From contig JANSXC010000010.1 in assembly GCA_024743115.1 (NCBI GenBank), forward strand, positions 184,951 through 248,950: a DNA stretch of 64,000 nt, written 5' to 3'. The position numbers and the translations under genes were made by a program. This stretch comes from a bacterium. Lineage in GTDB: Bacteria > Planctomycetota > UBA1135 > UBA2386. Below are positions 43,592 through 52,447 of this stretch, piece after piece (within the stretch, counting starts at the first letter, position 1; each line of letters begins with the position of its first letter). The notes under the pieces are model-generated. The model made no database searches. It was not told the origin of the DNA and was given only the letters and a program-made list of their open reading frames with translations.

Positions 43592-45617
43592 CGTCTGATC
43601 CGCTGGTGGGCGGCTCGATGACTGCTGGCTCGATCGCGAGTGCACTCGCGATCCCGGACTGCAGTTGGCGTTCGCGTTCGACGTCGAACTCGTAGCCACC
43701 GAAGCGCACCTCCTGATAGGTCCGGAACGCCAGGGCGACATCCTCGGGCAGGCGGTCGTGCGTTCCGAGGATGGCGCCGAACTGCTCGAGCGTCTGCCCC
43801 CGCTGTCGCAGATGGCCGCGCGACGCAAGAGCGCGCAGGATCCGAACGAGCATGCGACGGGCGGTCTTGATCGATCGCGGAACCACGATCTCGGGCTCGG
43901 CCGGCCGCGAACCGGGCCACAGCGTCGCGACGATCGCGAGCACGATGATCGACAGCAGCAGCCAGGGCTGCAGCAGGAAGTCGAGCAGTCCGGACCAGAA
44001 CCCGGGCCCGGCAGCATCCGCTGCGGCGACATCGTCCGCTTCGGCCGTGGGCGCGAGTTCTGACGGCATCCGTCGTCCGCGCTCGTCGGGCGGCGTCGGG
44101 TCGAACACGACGTAGCCGCGGTTCTGCATGTAGATCTCGACCCAGGCATGCGCGTGCTGCGAGCCGTAGATCCGTGCTTCGGGTTCGCGGCGGTCCTGCT
44201 CGCCGCCGTAGAGCCCGACTCCGATCCGGCACGGGATCCCGCGCAGGCGCAGCATGATCGCGGCCGCGGATGCGAAGTGCATGCAGTAGCCGCGGCGATC
44301 GCCGTCGGCGAACAGGAAGTTGTCGATCGTGTAGAGGTAGGGGCCGGTCGGCTCGATGCGGTCATAGCGGCAACGGGCGGCGAGGCCCGCGGCGATCCGC
44401 TGTGTGATCTCGCTGGTCGTGCCGCTGGCGCCGAAGCTGTCGAGCAGATCGAGGTAGCGTTCGCGATCGAGTTCGGCTGGCAGTGTCAGCAGACCGAGAC
44501 GCGTGCCGCGGGAATGGACCTGGTCCCGTCGCAGCGAGCCGGTCAGCTCCTGATACGACACCGCGTAGTCCGTCTGATCGGCGCCGCGCTTTTGTCGCAC
44601 CCAGAGCCGGCGGCGATCGACTACGAGGCCGGGGACCGTCCGCAGTTCGGTTGCGTGGGGCGGCACGAATACGAAGTTCCTGGCGCCGGCGAACCGCTCG
44701 ATCTCGAGCGTGCGCTCGGGCGTCCCCGCCTCCGCGCGGCCGAGTAGGTGGTTGGTGCCCGTTGGCCGCGCGAGGTTGCGAGGTCCGACGCGCCAGCGCT
44801 GCATTTCGGGCACGTCGAAGTAGCCCGACCGCAGGTAGAGATCGGTCGGCATCGGACTGCGATCGTCGGTCCGCACGAGCACGAGTTCCTCGCCGGCGAG
44901 ATCCGCGAGCACGCCGCCGCCGCCGAGATCGAACGAATCATCGAGCCCGGCAGTTGCGCCGCCCGCGGGTTTGGTCGCGGTGTTCTCGACGGTGCCGTCG
45001 TCGCTTCGAAGTGGCGACGGCAACCATTCGAGCGTGCGGTCGACGGCGAACGCGACGAACAGGCACGGCAGCGCGATCGCGAGGCCGGCGATGAGCACCG
45101 GGCGCAACGGCATCGGCGCCGCGATGGCGCGGCGGTGACCGACGCTGGCGGCGCGGGCAGCGAGATGGGTTTCGAAGCGCAGTGACACGCACGCGGCTAC
45201 GCCGTAGGCGGCGAGCAGCGGCAGGTGGATGCCGCCGAGGATGACGCCGACGAGCAGCACGCAGAAACTCAGGAACAGGCCGAGCGCCGCATCCGCATCG
45301 CGCCGTCGCACGGTCACGAAGCCGAGCGGCGGCAGGATCGTGCACGCGAGGATCGCCGGGCGGGACAGCGCGCCGGCGTACTCGAGCGCGAGTGCGAACG
45401 CCGCGACCTGCGTCAGGGACGCGAGGATCACCCGCAGCCACGGACGGGTCGGTCGGCGCCGGAGGCAGCCGAAGAACATCGCGGGCAGGGTCCACGCCAG
45501 CAGCCAGCCGATCGGCAGCTGTCCGGCCGGCAGGTTTGCGACAGCGAGAATGCCGCACGCGAGCAGCGCGAGCGCGGCGATGCGATCGGCAGCGCGGTGC
45601 GAGGACTGCCAGTTCAT
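43566..45617 (-). CDS. Transglutaminase-like membrane protein (DUF3488/DUF4129 type)
   Basis: 683 aa from the ATG at 45617 (ATGA overlap with the upstream DUF58 gene). There are several N-terminal membrane helices (~15-195), then a periplasmic transglutaminase-like domain with catalytic Cys445 (RRGYCMHFASAAA), His490 (QHAHAWVEIY) and Asp506 (VFDPTPP). One more membrane helix (~550-570) and a cytoplasmic tail follow. This architecture normally sits with MoxR and DUF58 genes, as here. It may act as a cysteine protease or crosslinker. The last 26 bases overlap the end of the convergent kinase-like gene. Confidence 0.92.
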   Translation of the reverse strand: MNWQSSHRAADRIAALALLACGILAVANLPAGQLPIGWLLAWTLPAMFFGCLRRRPTRPWLRVILASLTQVAAFALALEYAGALSRPAILACTILPPLGFVTVRRRDADAALGLFLSFCVLLVGVILGGIHLPLLAAYGVAACVSLRFETHLAARAASVGHRRAIAAPMPLRPVLIAGLAIALPCLFVAFAVDRTLEWLPSPLRSDDGTVENTATKPAGGATAGLDDSFDLGGGGVLADLAGEELVLVRTDDRSPMPTDLYLRSGYFDVPEMQRWRVGPRNLARPTGTNHLLGRAEAGTPERTLEIERFAGARNFVFVPPHATELRTVPGLVVDRRRLWVRQKRGADQTDYAVSYQELTGSLRRDQVHSRGTRLGLLTLPAELDRERYLDLLDSFGASGTTSEITQRIAAGLAARCRYDRIEPTGPYLYTIDNFLFADGDRRGYCMHFASAAAIMLRLRGIPCRIGVGLYGGEQDRREPEARIYGSQHAHAWVEIYMQNRGYVVFDPTPPDERGRRMPSELAPTAEADDVAAADAAGPGFWSGLLDFLLQPWLLLSIIVLAIVATLWPGSRPAEPEIVVPRSIKTARRMLVRILRALASRGHLRQRGQTLEQFGAILGTHDRLPEDVALAFRTYQEVRFGGYEFDVERERQLQSGIASALAIEPAVIEPPTSGSDVSNRTTDS

Positions 45618-46684
45618 TCGTCGCCTCCGATCACCTCGACGGCCGTCGGCAGGAGTGCGTGGTCGGCGGTCGCCTGGAACGAGCCTGCCGGAATCCAATA
45701 GCAGTGTTCGTACTCGCGCAGGCTCTCGAGGATCCCCGCAGGCAGCGGTTGATGGGTGACCGGCTGCGCTTCGGCGAGCAGCGTCATGAGTGCGACCTCA
45801 CGCACGGGACTCTGTACGAGCAGGCGGGTTGGATCGGCGTCGATCACGGCCACGTCGACCTCGGCGCCGCGCGATCGCAGGAGCGTCACGAGGGTCGCGC
45901 ACGCGCCGAGACTCCACTCGAACCGGCGGGCGCCGCCTTCGAGCCGGCGGCCGGGCGGGCGGCGCAGGTCGAGCACGATGCCGACGGTGCGCGGCATGCG
46001 GCCCCGTGTGACCCGGCGGACGAGCGTCGCGAGCGCGGCGCTGCGCAGCGCGTGGACGCCGCGCGCATCCTCTTCGGGCATGTGCTCGCGCAGCGAATGG
46101 AACTCGGGGCCGGGGAGCTTGGAACGATCGCGCGGTGCCGCTTCTCGTTCGGCGACCGTCGTCAGGATCTCGGCGGCAAGGCGGACGCGCGCGGGTTCGG
46201 TCACGAGGTCCGCGGCGACGGCGACGACGGCGCGCGCGCGGAACAGCCCGAGCGGCCAGCTCGAGACGAGCACGAACACTCGTTCGACGATGTGGCTGCG
46301 GCGGTGGCTGCGCGCCCGATAGGTCACGCGGCGCGATTCGTACGGTCGCAGCACGGGCACGAGTTGCGGCGGTTCGGTGCGCATCGTGCGCGGTTCAGCC
46401 AGCAGGCACTCGCGCAGTGGCCAGCGGCCCTGGTGCTCGACGGTGATCTGCTCGGTGAACGGCGCCCCCGCAATCGTGCGGCGTGGCGCGATGCGCACTT
46501 TGGTCTCGTGCATGCGGCGCTGCTTGGCGACGAAATCGACGAGCAGTGGTGCAGCGAGCAGAGCCGCAGCGATCCGCGCGTTGGGATCCTCTCCCAGCCA
46601 GGCCGCGGCACCCGCGAGGCCGGCCAGCCACGCGAGCACGCGACCGCGCATCGTCAGTTCGATCGAGCCGTGCGAAGCTGCCAT
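45614..46684 (-). CDS. DUF58-family protein
   Basis: 356 aa with two N-terminal hydrophobic segments (VLAWLAGLAGAAAWLG, IAAALLAAPLLVDFV). The DUF58 core includes GPEFHSLREHMPEEDARGVHALRSAA, the counterpart of the usual D.R.IxW segment; Trp is replaced by His (VHAL). A vWA-like region follows (RTVGIVLDLRRPPG). DUF58 proteins partner with MoxR AAA+ ATPases and transglutaminase proteins, which flank it here in the standard order. The module is thought to act in folding or maturation of envelope complexes. Confidence 0.88.
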   Translation of the reverse strand: MAASHGSIELTMRGRVLAWLAGLAGAAAWLGEDPNARIAAALLAAPLLVDFVAKQRRMHETKVRIAPRRTIAGAPFTEQITVEHQGRWPLRECLLAEPRTMRTEPPQLVPVLRPYESRRVTYRARSHRRSHIVERVFVLVSSWPLGLFRARAVVAVAADLVTEPARVRLAAEILTTVAEREAAPRDRSKLPGPEFHSLREHMPEEDARGVHALRSAALATLVRRVTRGRMPRTVGIVLDLRRPPGRRLEGGARRFEWSLGACATLVTLLRSRGAEVDVAVIDADPTRLLVQSPVREVALMTLLAEAQPVTHQPLPAGILESLREYEHCYWIPAGSFQATADHALLPTAVEVIGGDE

Positions 46685-46727
46685 GTCCTTGAGTCAGTCT
46701 GATTCGGGTCAGTCGGTTCGAATCGGA

Positions 46728-47639
46728 TCAGTCCGGCAACGGCGTCTCAGCGAGCACCTCGTGAAGCAGTGCCTCGGCATCGCCGCCGCTCTGCGTCGTG
46801 AGGCGGTGGGCCCAGGCGGGCACGAGTAGCGCGCGCACGTCGTCCGGCACGACGAAGTCGCGACCTTGCAGCCAGGCCCGCGCGCGGCAGGCGCGGTGCA
46901 ATGCCTGCGCGCCGCGCGTGCTCACGCCGAGCACCGTGTCCGAGGCCGTGCGCGTGCGTTGCGCGAGTTCGACCATGAACGCCGTGAGCTCACGGTCGCA
47001 GCGCACCTTCTGGACCTCGGCACGCGCGGCGGCGAGGTCTTCGGCCTTTGCTACCGCGGCGAGATCGTCGACGATGCGGTGACCGTCCTCGTGGGCGACG
47101 ACGTCGATCTCGTTCTCCGTGTCCGGATAACCGAGTCGGATGCGCAGCAGGAAGCGGTCGAGCTGATTCTCGGGCAGCGGATACGTGCCGGCCGAGGTCA
47201 TCGGGTTCTGCGTCGCGATGACGAAGAACGGATCCGGCAGCTCGTGCGTGTCGCGGTCGACCGTGACGCGACGCTCGGCCATGCATTCGAGCAGTGCGGA
47301 CTGGGTGCGCGGCGGCGTGCGGTTGAGTTCGTCCGCGAGCAGCACCGACGCGAAGACCGGTCCGGGCCGGAACCCCAGCTCCCCCGTCTTGGGGTGGTAG
47401 ATCTGCGCGCCCACGATGTCGGCGGGCAGCAGGTCGGCGGTGCACTGGACGCGCTGGAACGGCAGGTCGAGCGCCTGCGCGAGCGAGCGTGCGAGCAGCG
47501 TCTTGCCGACGCCCGGATGGTCCTCGATCAGCAGATGGCCGCCCGAGAACAGGGTGATGAGGGCAAACTCGATCGCTTCTTGTTTGCCCCGCAGGGTCTG
47601 GCCGATGCGTTCGGTGAGGTGGTTCGCGAGTTCGGTCAT
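46728..47639 (-). CDS. MoxR-family AAA+ ATPase
   Basis: 303 aa from the ATG at 47639. Walker A is EDHPGVGKTLLAR, Walker B and the following region are FASVLLADELNRTPPRTQSALLECM, and sensor 1 is FFVIATQNPMTSAGTYPLPENQLDRF, the MoxR signature. It is a cytoplasmic chaperone-like ATPase. It heads a minus-strand operon with DUF58 (43-base gap) and the transglutaminase protein. The frame is open 38 codons upstream without family similarity. Confidence 0.95.
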   Translation of the reverse strand: MTELANHLTERIGQTLRGKQEAIEFALITLFSGGHLLIEDHPGVGKTLLARSLAQALDLPFQRVQCTADLLPADIVGAQIYHPKTGELGFRPGPVFASVLLADELNRTPPRTQSALLECMAERRVTVDRDTHELPDPFFVIATQNPMTSAGTYPLPENQLDRFLLRIRLGYPDTENEIDVVAHEDGHRIVDDLAAVAKAEDLAAARAEVQKVRCDRELTAFMVELAQRTRTASDTVLGVSTRGAQALHRACRARAWLQGRDFVVPDDVRALLVPAWAHRLTTQSGGDAEALLHEVLAETPLPD

Positions 47640-47844
47640 GCGGGGTCCGTCCAGCCAGCATACGCGCGGTGCGTGCGACGGTAAGAGGCCAGGAGCCAGA
47701 ACGTTGCGAAACGCCGGGACGCATCTTGCGCTGAGAGGGTGACGTGACGACAAACGACAGGGTGGGCGGCCGGTTCAGCCGATGAGCCGGATCTGCCGCC
47801 GCCACCAGAACTTGCCGCGCCAACCCGTAGATAAGCTGCCATCG

Positions 47845-48477
47845 ATGACTGTCATGCCTGGTATCAGCCGATCCGTTCTCAGTCGGTCTCTCCTGCTCGC
47901 GCTCCTCGTCCTCGGCGCCACCGCGTGCCGCGGCACGATCGATCGCCGGGTCAGTCCGGATGAACCCGACCCCGTCGGTGGGGCGAATCTCCGCAGTCAG
48001 GACATCCGGACGATGGCCGACAAGGCGGTTCGCGAGATCAAGGCGTCGGGCGTTCTGCTGCGCGTGCCCGAGGGGCAGACGATCTCGATCTTCACGCAGG
48101 GTCTGACCAACGAGTCGTCCGATCCGATCAACTCGCGGATGATCACGGAGAAGATCGAGACCGAACTGCTGCGCGCGTTCGGCGGCGACCTCATCGTGCT
48201 CGATCGCAGCCCGGAAGCGCTCGAGGCCGTTCGCAAGGAGCGCGCGGCGAAGCGTTCGGGTGCGGTGGCCAACACGAGCGGTCGCACCTCGCCGGTGCTC
48301 GGTGCCGACTTCCTGCTCAAGGGCAAGATCCAGGACCGCGTGCTGCAGGCGCGCGATCGCAAGTCGGCCTACTACCTCGTGACTTTCGAGCTCACGGATC
48401 TCGAATCGAGCCGCAAGTACTGGAAGGGTGACTACGAGGCGAAGTTCGACTCGGAGAAGTCCGTCATCGCGCGGTAG
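47845..48477 (+). CDS. LpoB-like lipoprotein (penicillin-binding-protein activator family)
   Basis: 210 aa from the ATG at 47845 (ATG 47854 also possible). The lipobox is LGATAC. The core TNESSDPINSRMITEKIETE matches the LpoB/PF13036 region (N.t...id...it.kir.el) and the protein ends with a short beta/alpha fold (DFLLKGKIQDRV, YYLVTFELTDLESSRKYW). E. coli LpoB activates peptidoglycan synthase PBP1B from the outer membrane. It is the first of four consecutive lipoprotein genes; the next two match families that accompany LpoB-like genes elsewhere. Confidence 0.85.
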   Translation: MTVMPGISRSVLSRSLLLALLVLGATACRGTIDRRVSPDEPDPVGGANLRSQDIRTMADKAVREIKASGVLLRVPEGQTISIFTQGLTNESSDPINSRMITEKIETELLRAFGGDLIVLDRSPEALEAVRKERAAKRSGAVANTSGRTSPVLGADFLLKGKIQDRVLQARDRKSAYYLVTFELTDLESSRKYWKGDYEAKFDSEKSVIAR

Positions 48478-48493
48478 CGCGCGCCTGTCGTCG

Positions 48494-49699
48494 ATGCGAC
48501 TCTTTGCCGCGTTCGCCTGCATCGCGCTGCTCGGCGCGTGCGCGATCGGCATGCCCCGCGTGCCGATGCACCGCTTTGTCGGCGGTGATGTGGCCGCGGT
48601 CGCGGACGCGATGACGGAGGAACTCGCCAACGGACCGCGCGAGAACGAGGCGCTCGTTCGCAACATCCTCGGCCAGTGCGAGCTCATGCTCGGCAACACG
48701 AGTGCGGCGTTCGGGCACTTCGACATCGCCGGCCGCATCATGGGCAACTGGTCGACGAGCGGCGGCGAAGAGTTCGCAGCCATCGTCGGCAGCGAGAGCA
48801 GCAAGCATTATCGCGGCGACCCCTACGAGAAAGGGATGAATGCGTTCTACCTCGCGCTGACCTACCTCTGGCGCGGGGAGCCGGACAACGCGCGCGCGGC
48901 GCTCAAACGCGGCATCCTCGCCGATGCCGAGGTCGCGGACGAACGATTCCAGGCGGACAACCCGCTGCTGTTCTGGATGGCGGGTCGCATGAGTCTGCTC
49001 ATGGGGCTCGAGGAAGACGCCGCGAGCTTCTTCGCCGAGGCGCAGGCCGCCAACGCGTTCGTTGCGGCGCACGGCTCGCTCAACGATCGTGAGAGTGTCG
49101 TGATCGGCGCGCCCGCGGCGGGCAACGTCGTGCTGCTGTTCGAGTGCGGGATGGGACCCCAGAAGGTGAGCGGCGGGCGCTATGGCGAGCTGGCCCGCTT
49201 TCGCCCGGTCGGCCACCCGGCAGCTGGCGCCGAGGTGTTTCTCGACGGTGAGCCGCTGGGGCGGAGCAGCGTGATCTCTGACGTCGACTACCAGGCGACG
49301 ACGCGCGGCGGCACCGTGATGGAGGGGATCCGTCGTGGCAAGGCGGTCTTCAAGCAGACGGCGCTCGTCGCGGGGGAGACCCTGCTGCGCGTGTCGGCGT
49401 TCAAGAAGGGCAACAAGGCCGAGACGGCCGCGATCGTGGGCGGCGCGCTCATCCTTCTCGGGCTGCTGACGACGACGCGGGCCGACGTGCGGCACTGGCC
49501 GACGTTGCCGGGATCGGTGCAGGCGCTCTGCGCCGACGTACCGGCCGGTGCCCACCAACTCGTGATCGAGTTCCTCGACGGCGGCGGCCGGGTGTTGCCC
49601 GAACTGCGTCAGGAATGGTCGATCGACGTCCCCGAGGCCGGCGAGAGCTGGTTTCTGTTTCGCTCGTTACCCGGCCTCGACCGGACCACTACTCCCTGA
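48494..49699 (+). CDS. COG3014-like lipoprotein of the LpoB cluster
   Basis: 401 aa from the ATG at 48494. The lipobox is LLGACA. The first half is TPR-like helical (NALVRNILGQCELMLG-type pairs; GMNAFYLALTYLWRGEPDNAR), the second half beta-rich with a hydrophobic segment (AAIVGGALILLGLLTT) and a basic motif GGTVMEGIRRGK. This helical-then-beta lipoprotein next to LpoB-like and YcfL-like genes matches the COG3014 family, which I recall as a frequent neighbour of lpoB-like genes. Function is unknown beyond that link. Confidence 0.75.
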   Translation: MRLFAAFACIALLGACAIGMPRVPMHRFVGGDVAAVADAMTEELANGPRENEALVRNILGQCELMLGNTSAAFGHFDIAGRIMGNWSTSGGEEFAAIVGSESSKHYRGDPYEKGMNAFYLALTYLWRGEPDNARAALKRGILADAEVADERFQADNPLLFWMAGRMSLLMGLEEDAASFFAEAQAANAFVAAHGSLNDRESVVIGAPAAGNVVLLFECGMGPQKVSGGRYGELARFRPVGHPAAGAEVFLDGEPLGRSSVISDVDYQATTRGGTVMEGIRRGKAVFKQTALVAGETLLRVSAFKKGNKAETAAIVGGALILLGLLTTTRADVRHWPTLPGSVQALCADVPAGAHQLVIEFLDGGGRVLPELRQEWSIDVPEAGESWFLFRSLPGLDRTTTP

Positions 49700-49708
49700 G
49701 GGATCTTG

Positions 49709-50125
49709 ATGACCAGGCTAACTTTTCCAGCACTGCTCGCCGCCTCGGCGATGCTCGCATCGACGATGCTCACGTCGTGTGCGGCGCGGCCCTATCCCGC
49801 GTACGCGATCGAGAACGATGCCGAGCAGGTGTCGAACGTCGTGGTCAGTGACGCGTCGTTGCAGGACGTCGTGCGGGTGGGTACCGCGCTCGTCGAGCAG
49901 GGTCGCAACGGGTTCCGTGTGATCGTGCCTGTGCGCAACATCGACAGCGAACAGATCCAGGTCCTCGCCCAGGTCACCTTCCTCGACGCCGACCGCCGAC
50001 CGGTCGGCGATTCGTCCAATCAGCAGGTGCAGATCATCGGCCCGGGCCACACGGTCGACCTCGAATGGACGTCGCTGAGTTCGCGGGCGGCCGACTACAC
50101 GCTGCGATTGGCGTGGAACAAGTGA
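49709..50125 (+). CDS. YcfL-like (DUF1425) lipoprotein
   Basis: 138 aa from the ATG at 49709, with GAGGG about 6 bases upstream; a TTG one codon earlier is also possible. The lipobox is LTSCAA. The mature domain is a small beta-sandwich (FRVIVPVRNIDSEQIQVLAQ, VTFLDADRRPVGDSS) like E. coli YcfL, which lies beside lpoB. The role is unknown; the conserved adjacency suggests it works with the LpoB-like protein at the outer membrane. Confidence 0.8.
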   Translation: MTRLTFPALLAASAMLASTMLTSCAARPYPAYAIENDAEQVSNVVVSDASLQDVVRVGTALVEQGRNGFRVIVPVRNIDSEQIQVLAQVTFLDADRRPVGDSSNQQVQIIGPGHTVDLEWTSLSSRAADYTLRLAWNK

Positions 50126-50174
50126 CACGGACGACGACGTCTTGCGCTGAGTGGTTGACGAGCCCAAGAGAACG

Positions 50175-50696
50175 ATGATGAAGACGATGCGACCGGTGTT
50201 CATGGCCATGGCAGGGGCGATTGCGGCCTTGCTGTCGACCGCGTGCTCCGCGCCGCAGTATGCGGTCCGAACGGAGCCGGTGGCGCCGGCGGAACCGGTC
50301 CGCACTGCCGTGCCGGTCGTCCGAGTCGGCATCGGTCAGGACGACAGCGTCACGGACACTTGGCTGAAAGAACAGATCGACAGTGCCCCGCGCGTCGAGC
50401 CGCCGGCGCGCCCGGAGCTGCCGCCGCTGGATGACGGTTCGGATCGCGAGGGCTACGACGACGTCTACTGGCAGGACCGCACGCTCTACGGCGACTATCC
50501 GTATCGCCCGGTGTCGAACTACTACGACCCCTACTGGGGTCACTACGGTCGCCGCACGTGGCGCCGTTCGACGTTCCCGATCAACACCGCGCTCGGCGCC
50601 GGTCTCGGCGCGATCATCGGGCATCAGCGCGGTCGCCGGGGGCGTGGGGCGCTGATCGGCGGTGGTGTGGGGCTGTTGTTCGATCTGGCACGTTAG
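50175..50696 (+). CDS. Glycine-zipper lipoprotein
   Basis: 173 aa from the first of two adjacent ATGs at 50175. The lipobox is LLSTACS. A Pro-rich stretch (~20-75) leads to a Tyr/Asp-rich region (DVYWQDRTLYGDYPYRP) and a C-terminal glycine zipper (GAGLGAIIGHQRGRRG, ALIGGGVGLLFD), as in membrane-inserting Gly-zipper proteins. Last of the lipoprotein run; convergent with a TetR gene 22 bases away. Confidence 0.75.
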   Translation: MMKTMRPVFMAMAGAIAALLSTACSAPQYAVRTEPVAPAEPVRTAVPVVRVGIGQDDSVTDTWLKEQIDSAPRVEPPARPELPPLDDGSDREGYDDVYWQDRTLYGDYPYRPVSNYYDPYWGHYGRRTWRRSTFPINTALGAGLGAIIGHQRGRRGRGALIGGGVGLLFDLAR

Positions 50697-50718
50697 CTCG
50701 AGCTCGCCAGAGCGGCGA

Positions 50719-51315
50719 TCAGTCGTCCTGTCGGAGGATGCTACGGGCCACATGGTCCGCTGCCTTGAATAGCTCGGGTCGAGAGACGCCATCACACGCC
50801 AGTTGGGATACTCCGCTGAGCGCGCTCAGGATCACGATGGCCAGCGTCTGAGGCGGCGAGGCAAGTGGCTTGCCGGCCAGATCGTATTCGACGAACCGTT
50901 GCCGAAGGTTCTCGCGCAGGGCGTCCTTGAGCTGTTGCGTGATGGCGGCTGCGACCGAGTCCGTCGGAGCCGCGCCGCTACCACCCTGGAAGATGGCGCA
51001 ACCCCGTGGGTCCCCCGCGGCCGTATAGACCTTGATCAAGTTGCGCATCAGTTTGCGCACGAGATCGATGGGGTCCAGATCTCGGGGCTGCGCAACGAGT
51101 TCCAGCGCGGGTGCGACATAGGTCTGCGCGTAGTGCTGAATGGCCGCCCGAAACAGCTCCGCCTTGCTCCCGAAGGCATTGTAGATGCTGGATGGCCCCA
51201 GCCCGACTGCCACGCAGAGGTCTGCAATGGAGGTCCGGTCGTAACCCTTGGACCAGAAGGCTCGCAACGCGGCATCCAGGGCTTGTGCTTCGGGTACTGA
51301 TCGAGGGCGCGGCAT
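50719..51315 (-). CDS. TetR-family transcriptional regulator
   Basis: 198 aa. The helix-turn-helix is in residues ~12-50 (ALDAALRAFWSKGYDRTSIADL, VGLGPSSIYNAFGSKAELF), the standard TetR pattern. The C-terminal ligand domain contains RGCAIFQGG, the Cys-containing segment common in the TetR_C_16/AcrR-like subgroup. It is divergent from the cytochrome P460-family gene with 93 bases between, so it probably represses that gene and itself. The ligand is unknown. Confidence 0.92.
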   Translation of the reverse strand: MPRPRSVPEAQALDAALRAFWSKGYDRTSIADLCVAVGLGPSSIYNAFGSKAELFRAAIQHYAQTYVAPALELVAQPRDLDPIDLVRKLMRNLIKVYTAAGDPRGCAIFQGGSGAAPTDSVAAAITQQLKDALRENLRQRFVEYDLAGKPLASPPQTLAIVILSALSGVSQLACDGVSRPELFKAADHVARSILRQDD

Positions 51316-51352
51316 GTCTCGCCAGTTTTGAATTGAATACTACAGAACGAGG

Positions 51353-51395
51353 TTGAGTCAAGGCGTCGCGGGGTATATTGGAGTGATTGATCCAA
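51353..51395 (+). promoter_or_regulatory. Candidate promoter and TTGGA-N8-TCCAA dyad before P460-family gene
   Basis: TTGAGT (51353-51358) and TATATT (51374-51379) are 15 bases apart, a short but possible -35/-10 pair in an AT-richer stretch. TTGGA (51378-51382) and TCCAA (51391-51395) form a dyad overlapping the -10 and the likely start of transcription. It could be the operator of the divergent TetR regulator. Confidence 0.4.
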
Positions 51396-51408
51396 AACAG
51401 GTGCCGCC

Positions 51409-51981
51409 ATGAATCCCAAGACCGCCTTCCTCTGCGTTGCCGTTGCCCTCGTCTTCAACAACTGTCGAACGGAGCCTCGCCGCGGGCCGGCTGCGTCGCT
51501 GCCGGTAGCCGCTCCGGCAGCGGTGACGCATCCCGAAACGGGCATCGCTCTGCCGCCCAACTACCGGGAGACGTTCACCAACTACCTGAGCCTGGATCGG
51601 GTCCAGAACCACGACCAGATCATCCGCCTGTTCGCCAACGACATCGCGATGCAGGGGCCGAACGAACGCAACGAGCTGCCGTTCGGTTCGGTGATCGTCG
51701 CGGAGGTCTACAAGGCCAGGGTTGATGGCGAAGGCGACATCGAAGTCTCGAGCCTGGGTCGGCGCATCCGCGGACCGATGGCCTTGCTCGCCGTGATGGA
51801 ACGCGGCGAGCATCTCGGTAAGGGTTACCGAGAGGGGCTACGGAACGGCCACTGGGACTTCGCCGCTTTCACTCCAGGGGGCGAGATTGCTGGCAAGGAC
51901 CTGAACTCCTGTCGCGCGTGCCACTCCCCTCTGCAGGCCACCGATCACCTGTTCTCGTTGGATCACCTCAGCAGGAAGTGA
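51409..51981 (+). CDS. Cytochrome P460-family c-type heme protein
   Basis: 190 aa, exported. The N-terminal signal ends near FNNC, a poor lipobox, so ordinary cleavage is possible. The domain text matches cytochrome P460 / cytochrome c'-beta: YRETFTNYLSLDRV, IIRLFANDIAM, ELPFGSVIVAEVYKAR, GHWDFAAFTPGG and the single C-terminal heme motif CRACH (168-172). P460 proteins oxidise hydroxylamine or bind NO through a heme cross-linked to lysine; whether the lysine is present needs an alignment. Its pairing with a divergent TetR gene suggests induction by a stress signal. The window also holds an HAO-family cytochrome, about 50 kb away. Confidence 0.82.
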   Translation: MNPKTAFLCVAVALVFNNCRTEPRRGPAASLPVAAPAAVTHPETGIALPPNYRETFTNYLSLDRVQNHDQIIRLFANDIAMQGPNERNELPFGSVIVAEVYKARVDGEGDIEVSSLGRRIRGPMALLAVMERGEHLGKGYREGLRNGHWDFAAFTPGGEIAGKDLNSCRACHSPLQATDHLFSLDHLSRK

Positions 51982-52000
51982 TGCGCTGGGGCTGCGGCCG

Positions 52001-52375
52001 TTAGCCTCGATCGCGGTAGAAGAAGACCGCATTGCCGTTGGGGTCGTAGAGGCCGAACTCGCGCGTGCCCCAGTCCGTGTCGTCGACCTGCTTGCCGGGT
52101 GGGACGGCCCCGGTCTGGAAGGCTTCCTCGAACAAGGCGTCGGGGTCGTCGACCAGGAAGCGGTAGGCCGCGCCGCAAAGGCCAGCGGCCCATTCCTCCT
52201 CGCCGTGCCACTGCAGGTGGATCTCGACGTCGTCGCGGCCGATGCCGGCATATCGCGGTTCGGCATCGTTGTCCGCGAACAACGGACGGAAGCCGAGGTG
52301 GTCGCAGAACCAACGCGCCGTTTTGCGGACGTCGCGCACTGCGAGCACGGGGTGCACCTGTTGAAAGCGGCTCAT
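52001..52375 (-). CDS. VOC (glyoxalase/bleomycin resistance) family protein
   Basis: 124 aa from the ATG at 52375. The pattern is that of a single VOC domain: HPVLAVRDVRKTARWFCDHLGF, VEIHLQWHG, AYRFLVDDPDALFEEA and GTREFGLYDPNGNAVFFYRD. His and Glu positions fit metal ligands. Single-domain members dimerise; some bind bleomycin-like drugs, others are dioxygenases or isomerases. Nothing tells which. Confidence 0.85.
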   Translation of the reverse strand: MSRFQQVHPVLAVRDVRKTARWFCDHLGFRPLFADNDAEPRYAGIGRDDVEIHLQWHGEEEWAAGLCGAAYRFLVDDPDALFEEAFQTGAVPPGKQVDDTDWGTREFGLYDPNGNAVFFYRDRG

Positions 52376-52447
52376 GGGGTTATCGTGGCGGCTATGTCGG
52401 TTGGTTCCCATGGTCGTGGTCTGACTGCGGGAGACCACGAGTGCCGG

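Noticed and set aside
46693..46733. Three TCAGTC repeats between the DUF58 and MoxR genes as a CRISPR-like or iteron array
   Set aside because: The units are six bases, unevenly spaced and run into the MoxR stop codon.
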